Shown: in pieces, positions 1 to 11,099 of the stretch
How the letters are laid out: each line of letters starts with the position of its first letter
Position numbering within the stretch: the stretch's first letter is position 1
Origin: Diaporthe sp. PMI_573
Taxonomy: Eukaryota > Ascomycota > Sordariomycetes > Diaporthales > Diaporthaceae
Reading direction: 5' to 3'
Length of the DNA: 64,000 bases
Assembly: GCA_021399435.1 (NCBI GenBank)
Contig: JAJTUP010000067.1
Coordinates: forward strand, 1 to 64,000
Translations under genes and position numbers: made by a program
Notes under the pieces: generated by a model
Seen by the model: the letters and a program-made list of their open reading frames with translations, nothing else
What the model was told of the DNA's origin: nothing
The model's database searches: none

Positions 1-760
1 GACTGGCTCAAGAACACATATCGGCAGTACTGCATTAGACGTCGCAGTACGCAGTCAGCAACGTTAGCATAGTATAAGTGGTCAGAATGCTCCCAATGGT
101 ATGAAGAAGTCTTGGAAAGTATTTCTTAGTTCTGGGTTCGGAGCTTTCCTCTGTTTCTCTAACGCTCATCGGTGACGCGTATTAGTTCCTGGGTAGCCTA
201 TATCTCTAGTTTCTGTAAAATCTACACGAGAGTTTAGCTTCTGGAGATGGGAAATGGAATATTTGTGCCACATAACTGTTTGATCAGTGCTGTACTTCAA
301 GGTATCTTGCATTCTCTCCAGAACTTAAATACGTGGATTTGGCCGTAAACAAGAAAATGAAATGTAGTTTATCATTTTGTAAAGTATGTCGTATACGTAT
401 GTACTGTACATGCATGCTATAACAAAGGAGAGTTAATTAGCTCCTTCCTGTCTCATCATGTTGCCCACGACGATTATACACTATTCCTTAATGTATCTTT
501 TTGCACATGACGAAGGTTGTTCTGATAATGAAGATTATACTGTATGTTGATATTGTTTCCAAGACCGGTCACCCTGAGCTGTTATCCTAGCCGCAACTGA
601 AGAGGCATGTGGAAGCAACAACATGACTCTTTGTATAGGAATATGAATTCAAGTTCATCATTTGAAAAGTCCACGACAACCGGTTATGAAGACGCGGTGA
701 ACCTGCACGGAACAGCGGGGACAGCTCGGCCAACTTCCGCGCGATCGCTAATCTCATTAA
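1..760. other. Gene-free flank of balanced base composition
   Basis: I see no convincing gene. The longest open frame (607-816, +, 69 codons) has no recognisable motif and runs into the AT-rich zone. Base composition is balanced up to about 750, where it drops sharply to AT-rich; this marks the edge of the repeat block. Confidence 0.6.
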
Positions 761-1984
761 ATATACCTAAGATACTATTAGGATCTACAAAATTATATAT
801 AGACTTTAAAAGCTAAGGGCATAGGTACTAGAGGACTACTGGCCTTAGTATTAGCACTATATCTTTAGTATATCTTGATAGGATATATATATTGAAAACA
901 AAGGATATAGTTTCTAGAGGGCTACTGTTATGTTTTTAGTTTTTAATAATGTATAATAACTAATAAACATTTTACAGCTAATAGATAAATATATATATAA
1001 TATATTAATCTTTTTAACCTATTGTTAGATACTGTATATATTTATTATATAGCTTTATAGATATATAATGGTCCTGACTTAACCTTAGGTATACAAAAAG
1101 GATATAGCTCTACGGTTATTACTTGAGTCTTATATATATAGCGTCGATATTTTTTAGTAAGAGCTTCTCTATAGTAATCTATTTATTATAGACTGTCTAT
1201 AGGCTGGCGCGACAGTATTAATAGTATATATATAGTCTTATGGCAACTTGTATATCTAGTACTTAGTATAGAGTCTAGGGCACTCTTGTTGCTACTTTAT
1301 AGATCATGCTGCCTTAAATCGGAACCCCGTGCTTGATGATGATCCCTTAAATAAAAGCGCCTTGTGGCTAATTGTATCTGGGCAAGATGGCTTGGACTTC
1401 TTTGATATTGTCTCTGTGGCGGAAAATGGTGGGTACTGCCTATCTAGACTTTTAGAAAAATAGAGACTTAGTAAATATTATGTGTAAATATACTAATATA
1501 CTAAACTCTTATAACTAAAATAAGGTCTTTTAAAAACCTAACAAGCTTATACTATTTTATAAAAGAAAGACTAATTAAGTTAACCTCTACCTATATATTT
1601 AAGTCGACTTTTATCTTTTAGAAGCCTTATTTAGTAGCTATTTGGCTAGTAATTATAAATATATTTTTTCTTTCTACCTAGTCTCTCTCTAAATATAGTT
1701 ATTTTTGTTTTATAGGAGTTTTAAAGGATTTTAATCTCTATAGGCTTTTATTCTAGCTTTTATAAAATCTTTAATAACCCTAGTATTTCTAGAAGCTTAT
1801 ATTTTCTTTTCTCTAGACTTAGTTTATTTAGGCCTTAACTATTACTAAAACTATACAATAAAGAATATAATAATAAATACTCTTATAATAAAAATACTTA
1901 ATTAGATTATCTTATTTATTTAATAAGTTCTGCCTTAAGAGTATTTTATTAGTACTTTCTTAAAGCTTTTAGTTTTTTTAATTA
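761..1984. other. AT-rich degenerate sequence, no identifiable gene
   Basis: This is very AT-rich, stop-dense sequence. A less AT-rich patch at about 1270-1440 interrupts it. No frame gave a recognisable protein and I found no clear relation to other repeats in the window. It is probably old, heavily mutated transposon or intergenic DNA. Confidence 0.5.
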
Positions 1985-2044
1985 ATAGTTATTAAACAAA
2001 AACGCTTATATAGGCGCTACACGTAGAGAGTTACCCTAGACTTA
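1985..2044 (+). repeat. Repeat R, left part (split by G1)
   Basis: This 60 bp segment matches the start of a repeat that is uninterrupted at 38643-39178 (shared landmark GAGTTACCCTAGACTT). The match resumes on the other side of G1 at 9561. Repeat R was therefore the target into which G1 inserted. Confidence 0.75.
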
Positions 2045-2504
2045 TGTTATAAACCAATACGTCTGGCGACAAAAGGACCCGTTGGGTAACCCAGGGAACC
2101 CGGGCAGAATGCCACGACGCAGACCATTCAGCACTAGGGTGCAGAGTCACGGTACATGCCGCGACCTAGGGTTAGGGTTAGGCTCGCAAGACTTGCTTAC
2201 AAGCCCAGCAAGCCTTATAAAGGGATTGCCAGCTTACCTTGCGAGCCAGCAAGCCACTAAAGAGTCGGAACATATAAGGACATAATTATTACCATAATAG
2301 ATAGCTTTTATAGAACAGACTCTTTAGTCGTCAATCTAAGTATTTAGTCTCAACAACTAGATAGCCTTATAGCTAGTAATCATACCTATAAGAACATTAT
2401 GTCTTATACAAGTATAGTTAAGTATTATCTCTACACTATATTACTAACATAAACCCTACAGGTTACCTACTAAACCCTATAAAGGTTTGGTGTAATCATT
2501 ATAT
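2045..2504 (+). repeat. G1 5' LTR
   Basis: It matches the G2 LTRs in reverse orientation. It contains a telomere-like motif (AGGGTTAGGGTTAGG) near 2168-2182, a TATA-like stretch near 2274, and the motif AGTCGTCAAT near 2325. The motif is complementary to the bases immediately after the LTR (about 2505-2516), apart from one RIP change. Confidence 0.85.
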
Positions 2505-2564
2505 TTTAACGACTCTTGTTTAGTATAGCTACATAGTTGCCGACTATACAATATTAATAACATA

Positions 2565-4620
2565 ATAGTACCTTAAACTCCTACCTCCTCCTAAGTTACC
2601 TAGCCTAAGTCTAACCCTATTAAGGAAATAGGTAATTAGATTAGCCAACTCTAGCAGGAGATTATATATCTCTATATATTCTAATAAGCTAAGGCTTTTA
2701 AAATGGACAAGCCTGGCTTCTATAAGGGAGACAAGGAAACCCTCCAGAGATTCCTCACATAGTGTTATACCTACTTTAAGTATAACTATCTCTAGTTTAA
2801 AACCCACTATAACAAAATTATCTTTACCAGACACTATCTTAAAGGGAACATACTTACTTAGTTTAAACCTACTCTAAGGGACTATTTAGAAAATAACGAG
2901 AAAGACTAGGACAATAATACTAAGAAAATCTTTAAAACCTTTAACTACTTTAAACAAGCCCTTAAAGATACTTTTAGAGATCCTAACAAAGACTAAATAA
3001 CCAAAAGACAGCTTATACAACTCAGGCAAACAGGGTTAACATCAACCTATACTACCTACTTTAAACAACTCACCACCTATATTAGTTAGGGAGAGAATAT
3101 ACTTATAAGCTAGTTTTATAAAGGACTTAAGGAGGATATTAAAGACAAAATTACCAAACTAGACCAACCTAACAACTTTACCAAATATATATCTATAGCT
3201 ATATATATCAATAATTGCCTCTTCAAATAAAGATAGAAACAATAGTATAAAACACCCAGTTACCTATAAAAACCTTAAAACCAGTCAAATACAAGAAGGA
3301 AGTACTAGTATAAAAGTAGCTTTTATAACAATAACCAACCTTGACACTAATAAGGTTATAATAATACCATAATAAATATCTATACGAGACCTATAAAACT
3401 TAACATAGCTTAACAAAGATCTAACGACAGAAAATGTTACAACTATAGCAAGCTAGGATACTTTACTAAAAACTACCATTAAAAGAAGTAATAGAAGCCA
3501 GTCCCAGAAGGACGACAATAGGTTAATGTAACCTAACAATAAGAGCTATCTAGATAGTATAGCTACTTACTCGACAAGCAATGCCCGGTATACCCGGAAG
3601 GCAGGACAAACTATATCTGTCAACCCAACCTTTGTATAGAATATCTAATCTACCTTAATGAGTAGAAACCTGAAAATCCAGATAACCTACTACCTAATTC
3701 TAAGTAAGTAGCAGATACTGATAAATAATATAAAACCCTTAATTAGACCTTCTGTCTTGATAATTAGTATATACTATACCTTTTAGAAAAAGAAGCCTCT
3801 AGATAGTTTTCTATAAAGCCTTAACAGGAACAACAGTTAGTAATAAGAAGGCAAGGACTATTGTATAAAATAGTAATAAAGGATAGCGACTCAGATTATT
3901 TAAACACCAAGTATGCTGGAGTAGAAGACTCTCCAAAAGATACCTAGAAAGAAGGCGGTCTGCCACAGACCAACCAACTAATAAAGTAAAACAAAGACCC
4001 TACCAAAAGCCCCAACAAGAACTCCGAGAAATACCTAAGACGCAGCATCCCTATTACTCTAAATACTAGTACTACCAGAATTACTATTATAGGAATCTAA
4101 CTAACCCAAGCAATTAAAAAACTCAGCCAATAACCTAAAAAATATAGAACAGGCAATAAACCACGCCTATAGCCAGGATACCTAGAATATAAGGAAATCT
4201 CCTAGGCCTCCTATATCTAAAATCTCTACCATATTTACTTTAGGGAAAAGGCTAAGTTTGATTTATTTCCCCAATACTTTAGAGAAGGACCTATCACTAA
4301 GATATATAAAGAAGACAAACTTTACTACTAGAAACCTAGCAAGCATAATAAGGAAAAGACCTATACTATCCTTACCTTAAATCCCTAGCTACTACTAGAA
4401 TGCCTATAAGGCAAACGGCAACTCTAGGATTATAGATTACCAGGATGCCCCATCTATAGGGAACATAAGCTAATAAGCTAGTACAATAACCAAGCAAGGA
4501 AACGGCATACTACAGAAACCCAGACTAAAACCTAGCAAGAATCAGAAAAAGATAACAATTACCTATAAAAGAATAACAGCCAATTAAAGACCACGGGTCT
4601 CTATATACAACACAAACAAA
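2565..4620 (+). pseudogene. G1 gag, RIP-inactivated
   Basis: Gag is the structural capsid protein of the retroelement. The start codon is ATA (G-to-A). Reading through TAA/TAG codons gives a capsid-like region (about 2640-3200) and a retroviral zinc knuckle near 3435-3475. The first Cys and the His/Cys spacing survive, but the second Cys is now Tyr. The frame stays readable with scattered stops to about 4.6 kb, then pol continues in the -1 frame. The antisense open frame at 2544-2834 is only a shadow of the conserved gag start. Confidence 0.8.
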
Positions 4621-4639
4621 CAACTATACATACATTCTG

Positions 4640-7600
4640 CTAAAGGCAGAAATTAACAGAAAAACATACAGTACACTATTAGACGATAGCATTTAGAGTA
4701 ACTTTATATTACCAGATATTATCAATAAAGACAAGATCTCTTAGCGTTAGAAGGAAGACCTCTATAAACTCAATACTATAAAAGGCACAGAAGTAGGATA
4801 TAAAAACAGAGTAATTAATATAGAGACTAATTATCTACTAGTCTTAATCCAAGGACACGCCACTTCTATAACTCTAGACATTATAGATACGGCACATTAC
4901 AAACTAATTTTAGGACTTCTATAGCTAAGAGCTACAAATCCCCAAATTAATTAGACCACTAGCTAAATCTACTAGGATAATGTTGTTCTCTAAAAGAAGG
5001 TTATAATTAACAGCAAGGGACGGAGTTTAGTTACTAAAGACAGTAAAGAACTACGCTTAAATAAACCTATAGATACCTCTAAAGAAAACAAAGAAGAATT
5101 AGACAAGCTATAGACCCTAGAAAAGGGCAGGAGTTAATTAGGACCTTAGGAAAGTCGCGGTCTATAGCAAACCGACTATTTAACTACATACCGACAGGAA
5201 ACATAGCGATACCTTCTCTACCTACAATATAAGAAAAGGAAGGCCCCAGCAAGACTTAAAAGAATACCACAAGAATACCACAAATTTAGAAAAGTATTTT
5301 AAAAAGAACTCAATATAGGAATCTCTAAATATAACCAATAGGATTACAAGATACCCCTATAAGAAGGGAAGATACCTAATTTCTCTAAAATCTACAGACT
5401 CGATAAAGAAAAACTCAAGGCACTTAGGGAGTATCTAGACAAAAACCTCTAGAAGGGATACATTTAATCTTTAAGATTACCAGCAGGATACCCTATCCTA
5501 TTTATACCTAAGAAAAACGGCAAATTACAACTTTACATAGACTACCGATAACTAAACAACATTATAATTAAGAACCAGTACCTACTACTACTTATTAAGA
5601 AACTGTAAGACTAACTTAAAGAAGCCAAATAGTTTACAGCCCTAGACCTTAAAGGAGCCTATAACCTAATCTAAATAAAGGAAGAAAAAGAGTGGAAAAC
5701 AACATTTTAAACATACTATAGATACTATAAATACATAGTCATGCCCTTTAGATTAACCAATATACCAGCATTATTCCAAGAAATAATCAACCAAGTTCTA
5801 TACAAGCACCTCGATATTTTCGTCATCACATATTTTAATAATATCCTCATCTTCTCGGCAACCCTCAAAGAATACAAGAAGCATATCAAGCAAGTACTTT
5901 AGAAACTCCAAGATATAAACCTCTTAGTAGAACCAGAAAAGAGACACTTCTACATACAAAAAGTCAACTACCTCAAATATACCATCAAACCAAGATACAT
6001 CAAAATATAAAAAGACAAAGTCTAAGCAATCAAGAAATAGCTAACACTAAATAATGTCAGAGACATCAAAACATTCCTAAAATATACTAACTTCTATAGA
6101 CAGTTTATTAGGAATTATAACAATATTTACAAACTACTAACAGATCTTACAAAAAAGGAACAAATATTTAAATAGATACAAGAAACTTAACAAGCATTTA
6201 AAGAAATCAAGAATCAAGTTACTAAGGATCTAGTACTCAAAAAAGCAGATCCTACTAAAGAATTTAAGATTTACACAAATGCCTTAAACAACATAGTAGG
6301 CAGAGAACTTACTTAAAAAGATAATCAAAGACAAGCATATATCATTACAAACTTTAGCAAGAAATTTAATAGACCAAAAACACACTATACTATACCCGAC
6401 AAGGAATTTATAGCAATAGTACATACATTTAAAGAATAGTAACAATACCTTATTAGAGCAAGGAAACAAATCAAGCTCTACATAGATTATAAGAACCTAA
6501 CAACCTTTACTATAACTAAATAACTCAACAAAAGATAAGTTAAATACATGAAATTCCTCTTACAGTTTAATATTAAGGTTATATACATAGATAGAATCAA
6601 GAACGCTTAAGCAGATACTCTTAGCAGGCAACCCAACTACCAAAACAAAGGATCTCTTACTAAATAAACAATCTTCAAGGCTCAAGAAGATAGAAGCCTC
6701 TTACTTAATCAAAAACTCAACACTATATTTAAAGTCAACACTATACCCAAGGAGATACCTACAGATTCCAAGGAACAGAACAACTTGATTAAGGAAATAT
6801 ATAAAGCCCCAATATATAGACACTAAGACATATCAGCAATAGTTAAAAGAATTCAAAGGACTTACTAGATTCCAAACCTTAGGCAAAAAATAAAAAAAAT
6901 TATCAAGTAATGCAATTCTTATAATAAGAACAAAGCTTCTAAGTATAAACCATATAGACTTTTAAAGCCCCTACTAGTACCTACAACTATATAGTTATCT
7001 ATCAGTCTAGACTTTATCATCAAGCTACCTCTCTCATAAAAACCCTTAACTAAAGTACTTTTTAACAGTATCTTAGTAATAATTTGTAGACTAAGCAAAT
7101 ATATATACTTCATACTATATAAAGAAGCCAGTATAGTAGAAGAACTTATATACACGTTTTTACAAATCATTATAAGCAATTACAGAATATTATACAAAAT
7201 TATATCAGATAGAGACAAACTCTTTACATTAAACTTCTAAAAGTTACTAATAAAATAACTTAAAGCCAAACACAAGCTCTTAACAACAATATACCTACAG
7301 ATAGACAGATAAACGGAATAAATTAACTAGATTATAAAACAATATCTTTAACACTACATTAACCAGTTATAAAATAACTAGGTTAAACTACTACTATTAG
7401 CATAGTTTACCTATAATAGCGCAACAACTAACACAACTTAACAGTTACCTTTCTTTATAGTCTATAGATATAAACCCTAGGCTTACTATAAAGCCCTGCC
7501 CGACAATATAGTAGCAGAATCAACAGAATAAAAAGCAACGAGAATCAGACAAATCTAGAAGGATATTTAAGACAAACTTTCTTTTATATAAAACAGAATA

Positions 7601-8330
7601 ACAAAATACATAAACTAGAAAAGAATTGAGAGACTAATTCTTAAAAAAGGAAATAAGGTCTATTTTCTATAACGGAATATCAAAACTAAGCACCCCAGCA
7701 ACAAGCTTAATTACAAGAAAATCAGACCCTTTAAAATCTCCAAAAAACTTTTAGATACTAACTACAAGCTCTCATTACCTTAAAAAATAAGGCAATACCC
7801 AGTTTTTTATATTTCACTCTTAGAACCAGCACTATAAAACATAAGAATCGAGACATAGATTAAAACTATCGACAAATATAACAAGGAATACAAAATAGAA
7901 CAGATTATCGACTTATGGCAGCATCAAAAAACTACAGAATACCTTATTAAATAGAAAAAATACAACTTAAACAAAAACATATAGAAACCAGTTAATAACC
8001 TAACCGGCTGTAAACAACTCTTATAAAGCTACCAGACTAGTAAACCGGCCAGACCTAAAATAGAGACAAGAACCAAAACCACCAGGTCCTTAACTAGGTA
8101 GATCCTACCAGACAAGTAGAGTTTACCAAGTCTATTCCATTCTACCAGTTAATTATTATACACTAGTCGATCTACTAATACTTTTATTACCAGGAACAAT
8201 ACCAACATTTAGACCTATTAGTTTAAACCTAGACCAATTAATACCCTTATTTACTATAAAACTCCAATTAAAAACACTAATATCTCCACTAACATAAAGC
8301 CAAGATTCCTAAACCAGGCAAGCCGCCACA
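4640..8330 (+). pseudogene. G1 pol (protease-RT-RNase H-integrase), RIP-inactivated
   Basis: This frame encodes the polyprotein that copies and integrates the element. Domains in order: aspartic protease near 4680, where the copy G2 has D-S-G-A and here it is D-D-S; RT from about 5400, with the FIPKKNGKLQLYIDYRQLN block at 5500 and the active site at 5831-5842 reading YFNN; RNase H with DKEFIAIVH near 6400; zinc-binding and DDE integrase at 6850-7350 (ISLDFIIK, ISDRDKLF, RQTEQIN); and an integrase C-terminus near 7400-7900. About 30 internal TAA/TAG codons interrupt it. Loss of both catalytic Asp codons would abolish polymerisation even without the stops. Confidence 0.88.
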
Positions 8331-8813
8331 AACTATCTCAGTAGATTGCTCGACAATATATTTACACTTAGCCTCGGCCTCCTCACTCTCTATATAATCT
8401 AACTCCTCTAGGTTTAAAAAACTACAACAAATAGCCCGCACTATCTTCTCCCGCCACATTTTCTTCTACTTCCTTAAACATATTAGCTTCTCCTCCAGCT
8501 ACTTAATCTTATCCTCTAACTTTTAATATTAGACAGAAATATATAGGAGATCTACCAAGTTGTCTAACTTGTAAATATTACATTTTAAGCATTACTAACA
8601 GATATACTTATAGTAGCAACTCGAGTCTTGCTTAAAGGCTCTACAAGACTTAACGCTATAAGTCTTACAAAAGGTATACTTATACATAGTAACAGCGTTT
8701 GCAATAATAGACTCTAACAAAAAATTATATTAGGCGGTCTTCTTAAAACAACAGGATAACTTTAAAACCCAGAAGTTTTTAACTCTATCTTATATAACAA
8801 ATCAGGAAAGCAT
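8150..8813 (-). pseudogene. G1 antisense accessory ORF (degenerate)
   Basis: It lies opposite to gag-pol, between the integrase end and the 3' LTR. From an ATG at 8813 the minus-strand frame lines up with the better preserved antisense frame of G2 (30374-31066). Both start MxS-stop-FVI. Both have a Cys-rich segment (here around SSCYYKYIC and CNIYKL), then a predicted coiled coil (KLEDKIK, LEEKLICLRK) and an acidic EELDYIESEEAEA-type stretch. Both end near a VFNWS / VNKG..NW motif, which here sits in a shifted frame after about 8289. Internal stops are mostly TAA/TAG. The function is unknown. Confidence 0.65.
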
Positions 8814-9088
8814 AATCTAGAAGACAAATAATATTACAGAAGGATATAGATAAACCTTTAAGACAAAGAATACAAGAAAGAAGATAGTATTATAAACTAA
8901 CATGTCTGGTGTGATAGGCTGAGGCCTGGATGGCTTAGCCTTGGAATCTCTCAGCCCAGAAGGGCGCACAGACCAAACCAATATACAGACCCTTCTGTGT
9001 AGATACTTATGGGCGGGGATACGTAGTCGCCTTTGGTTGTTTCCTTTGTTCTGTAAGTTTAGTTATACTTGTAGAGTAGCCTAGCTAG

Positions 9089-9560
9089 TTGTAATATACT
9101 ACCTTGAGACCGTTACATCTGGCAACAAAAGAACCTATTAGGTAATCTAGAAAACCTAGGCAGGATATTATAACGCAAACTATTTAGCACTAAGGTGTAG
9201 AGTTACAAGATATGCCGCAACTTAGGGTTAGAATTAGGCTTACAAGACTTGCTTACAAGCCTAGCAAGCCTTATAAAGGGATCGCCAGCTTGCCTTATAA
9301 GCTAGCGAGCTACTAAAGAGTCGGAATATATAAAGACATAATTATTACTATAGTAGATAGCTTTTATAAAACAGACTCTTTAGTCGTTAATCTAAGTATT
9401 TAGTCTTAACAACTAGATAGCCTTACAGCTAGTAATTATACCTACAGGAATATTATATCTTATATAAGTATAGTTAAGTATTACCTCTATACTATATTAC
9501 TAATATAAACCCTACAGGTTACCTACTAAACCCTATAAAGGTTTAGTATAATTATTATAA
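9089..9560 (+). repeat. G1 3' LTR
   Basis: It matches the 5' LTR along its length with many C/T and A/G differences. The left edge is uncertain: the first ~25 bp are poorly matched, with alignment clear from about 9110. It ends near ATAAC at 9557-9561, followed by repeat R. Confidence 0.75.
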
Positions 9561-10036
9561 CTTAGTACTAGATTTTGTCTAAGTGCCTATAGAGTATATA
9601 TGCCGGCAGATAAGTTTGGTGGCTGTAAGTTGATTTTTTAGGCTATTTTAAAACCCTAACTTTATACCTTGGCATTTCTTTTATTTCTTACCTAAAAAGT
9701 ATGTAACTTAGCGTATTAAATAGCCTGATTTCTAAAGTTTATCTATACTTAGTTTGGTTACTATTAGGGTTAGGGTTAGCTGGCTGTTTAAAGCTAAAGA
9801 TAGTAAGTCTAAAGGCTAAATTTTCCGGCCTTGCCATTTCTACACTAGAGCCAACCCACGCGTGCCTGCGGGTAAGATAATGTCGGAGAGACTGCGAGGA
9901 GGGCTAATAGAAGCCTACTTAAATTTAATGTAAAGTTGTCTAAACTATTTATATACTGTCCTAATTTGCCTTAGTATACCTTACTATGACCTTGCTAAAT
10001 ATATACTGCTAAAGGTACCAACCTTTAGAATAGTAA
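9561..10036 (+). repeat. Repeat R, right part
   Basis: It matches 38715-39178 closely, including the AGTTTGGTGGC block, a GGGTTAGGGTTAG telomere-like motif near 9764, the TTTTCCGGCC block and the CCAACCTTTAGA end. Most differences are C-to-T or G-to-A, so this copy is the more RIP-mutated one. Confidence 0.8.
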
Positions 10037-10410
10037 CTTTGTTTCTTAATTTCCGGCCTCTGTCTATATAGCCCCGGCTTTAAGAATTAGGAAAGCTTTT
10101 TCCTCTTCTATTTAGAAAAAGCTTGGTAAAGTTTTCTTTACTTTTTTTATTAAAGATCTCTATTATATTCTTTCTTTTTAATTATATTTCCTTATATTTT
10201 TATTTTCTAATTTATTTTAAAATACTAGCCTAGATTGCTTAAGCTAAGGTAACTATTTTATTTTTTGTCTCTAGTATATTTATAGTATAGTTTGCCTAAA
10301 TTTAGCTTAATAGCTAGAAAATTAGCTATAAAAAATAGAAATTTGCCTATTTTTAATTATCTTAAGACTTTTATTTTAATTTTAGTATCTCAAAATATTA
10401 ATAAAAGCTT
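10037..10410. other. AT-rich spacer, nothing identified
   Basis: The sequence is AT-rich, with a small inverted repeat (AAGCTTTTTCC / GAAAAAGCTT near 10100-10130). I recognise no coding frame or repeat. Confidence 0.4.
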
Positions 10411-10501
10411 TAATATAGTTTACTAGTAAGTAGTATAGACCAGTAAGTAAACTTTATTTTATATATTTACTAACTTTAGCCAGCCCTAGCACCCTTATAG
10501 T

Positions 10502-10919
10502 CAGAGTTGTGACAGTTTGGTATACAAATCAGGTATACAGGTATATAACTTTTTAAACGCATTTACAAATATAAATTAAAAATACTAGATTTATATAATT
10601 TATACCACGTGTTAGATCGGTCAATAAAGTTTATAATAGTATATTATTTGGTAGGGTTAGGGTACTCTGACAGGGGTGTTGACAGGGGTTAAAGTTATAG
10701 AGTTTTTATATACCTAGGCCTTAATTTTAGCTGATTTTTACCCCCCTGTTCCCCGGCTCCACCGTACTCCTAACCGTTAGAAAAAGTTATAACTAAATCG
10801 AGTAAATTATTCTAACCACTGTTATTTATATTATTTAGTCTTTAAATTAATTATATACTAAAATAAACGTAGGTTAAAAAAGTGTATACCTGTTGTATAC
10901 CAAGATTGTCATAACTCTG
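10502..10919. mobile_element. hAT-like MITE inside element A
   Basis: This 418 bp insertion has terminal inverted repeats CAGAGTTGTGACAG / CAGAGTTATGACAA (read inward), flanked by perfect 8-bp duplications CTTATAGT at 10494-10501 and 10920-10927. Eight-base duplications and CAGRG-type ends are the hAT hallmark. The site before insertion is predictable from the opposite TIR of the same host element, which reads ...CTTAGAGTAGAAAAG without a break. There is no transposase, so it is non-autonomous. The interior is less AT-rich than its host. Confidence 0.82.
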
Positions 10920-11099
10920 CTTATAGTGTAGAAAGGTTAATTATATTTGGCATTAATTAGTGCTAACTAATTTTAAATATTTATTTTTAATTAATTTGGT
11001 TAATTTAGAGTTATGATAGTACTATAGTATTAGTCTAAAAACTTAAAGTTTTAATAGGAGGGTTTATTTTTAATGTAGATTATGTTTCTATTTTTTGCG

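Larger units (their letters stand above)
2045..9560 (+). mobile_element. G1: RIP-mutated Ty3/gypsy LTR retrotransposon (~7.5 kb)
   Basis: The order is LTR, gag, pol (protease, reverse transcriptase, RNase H, integrase), an antisense accessory frame, LTR, all on + except the accessory frame. The element begins TGTTAT. The gag start codon reads ATA where the related copy G2 has ATG, and the RT active site reads Y-F-N-N (5831-5842) instead of Y-L-D-D. In-frame stops are almost all TAA or TAG at former Gln or Trp codons. Pol lies in the -1 frame relative to gag. G1 interrupts repeat R. CTTA occurs at 2041-2044 and again at 9561-9564, a possible target duplication, but RIP blurs the exact 3' end. 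Confidence 0.9.

Noticed and set aside
9764..9776. Interstitial telomere or fused chromosome end
   Set aside because: Only two TTAGGG units at each site, always within repeat families; no telomere tract.
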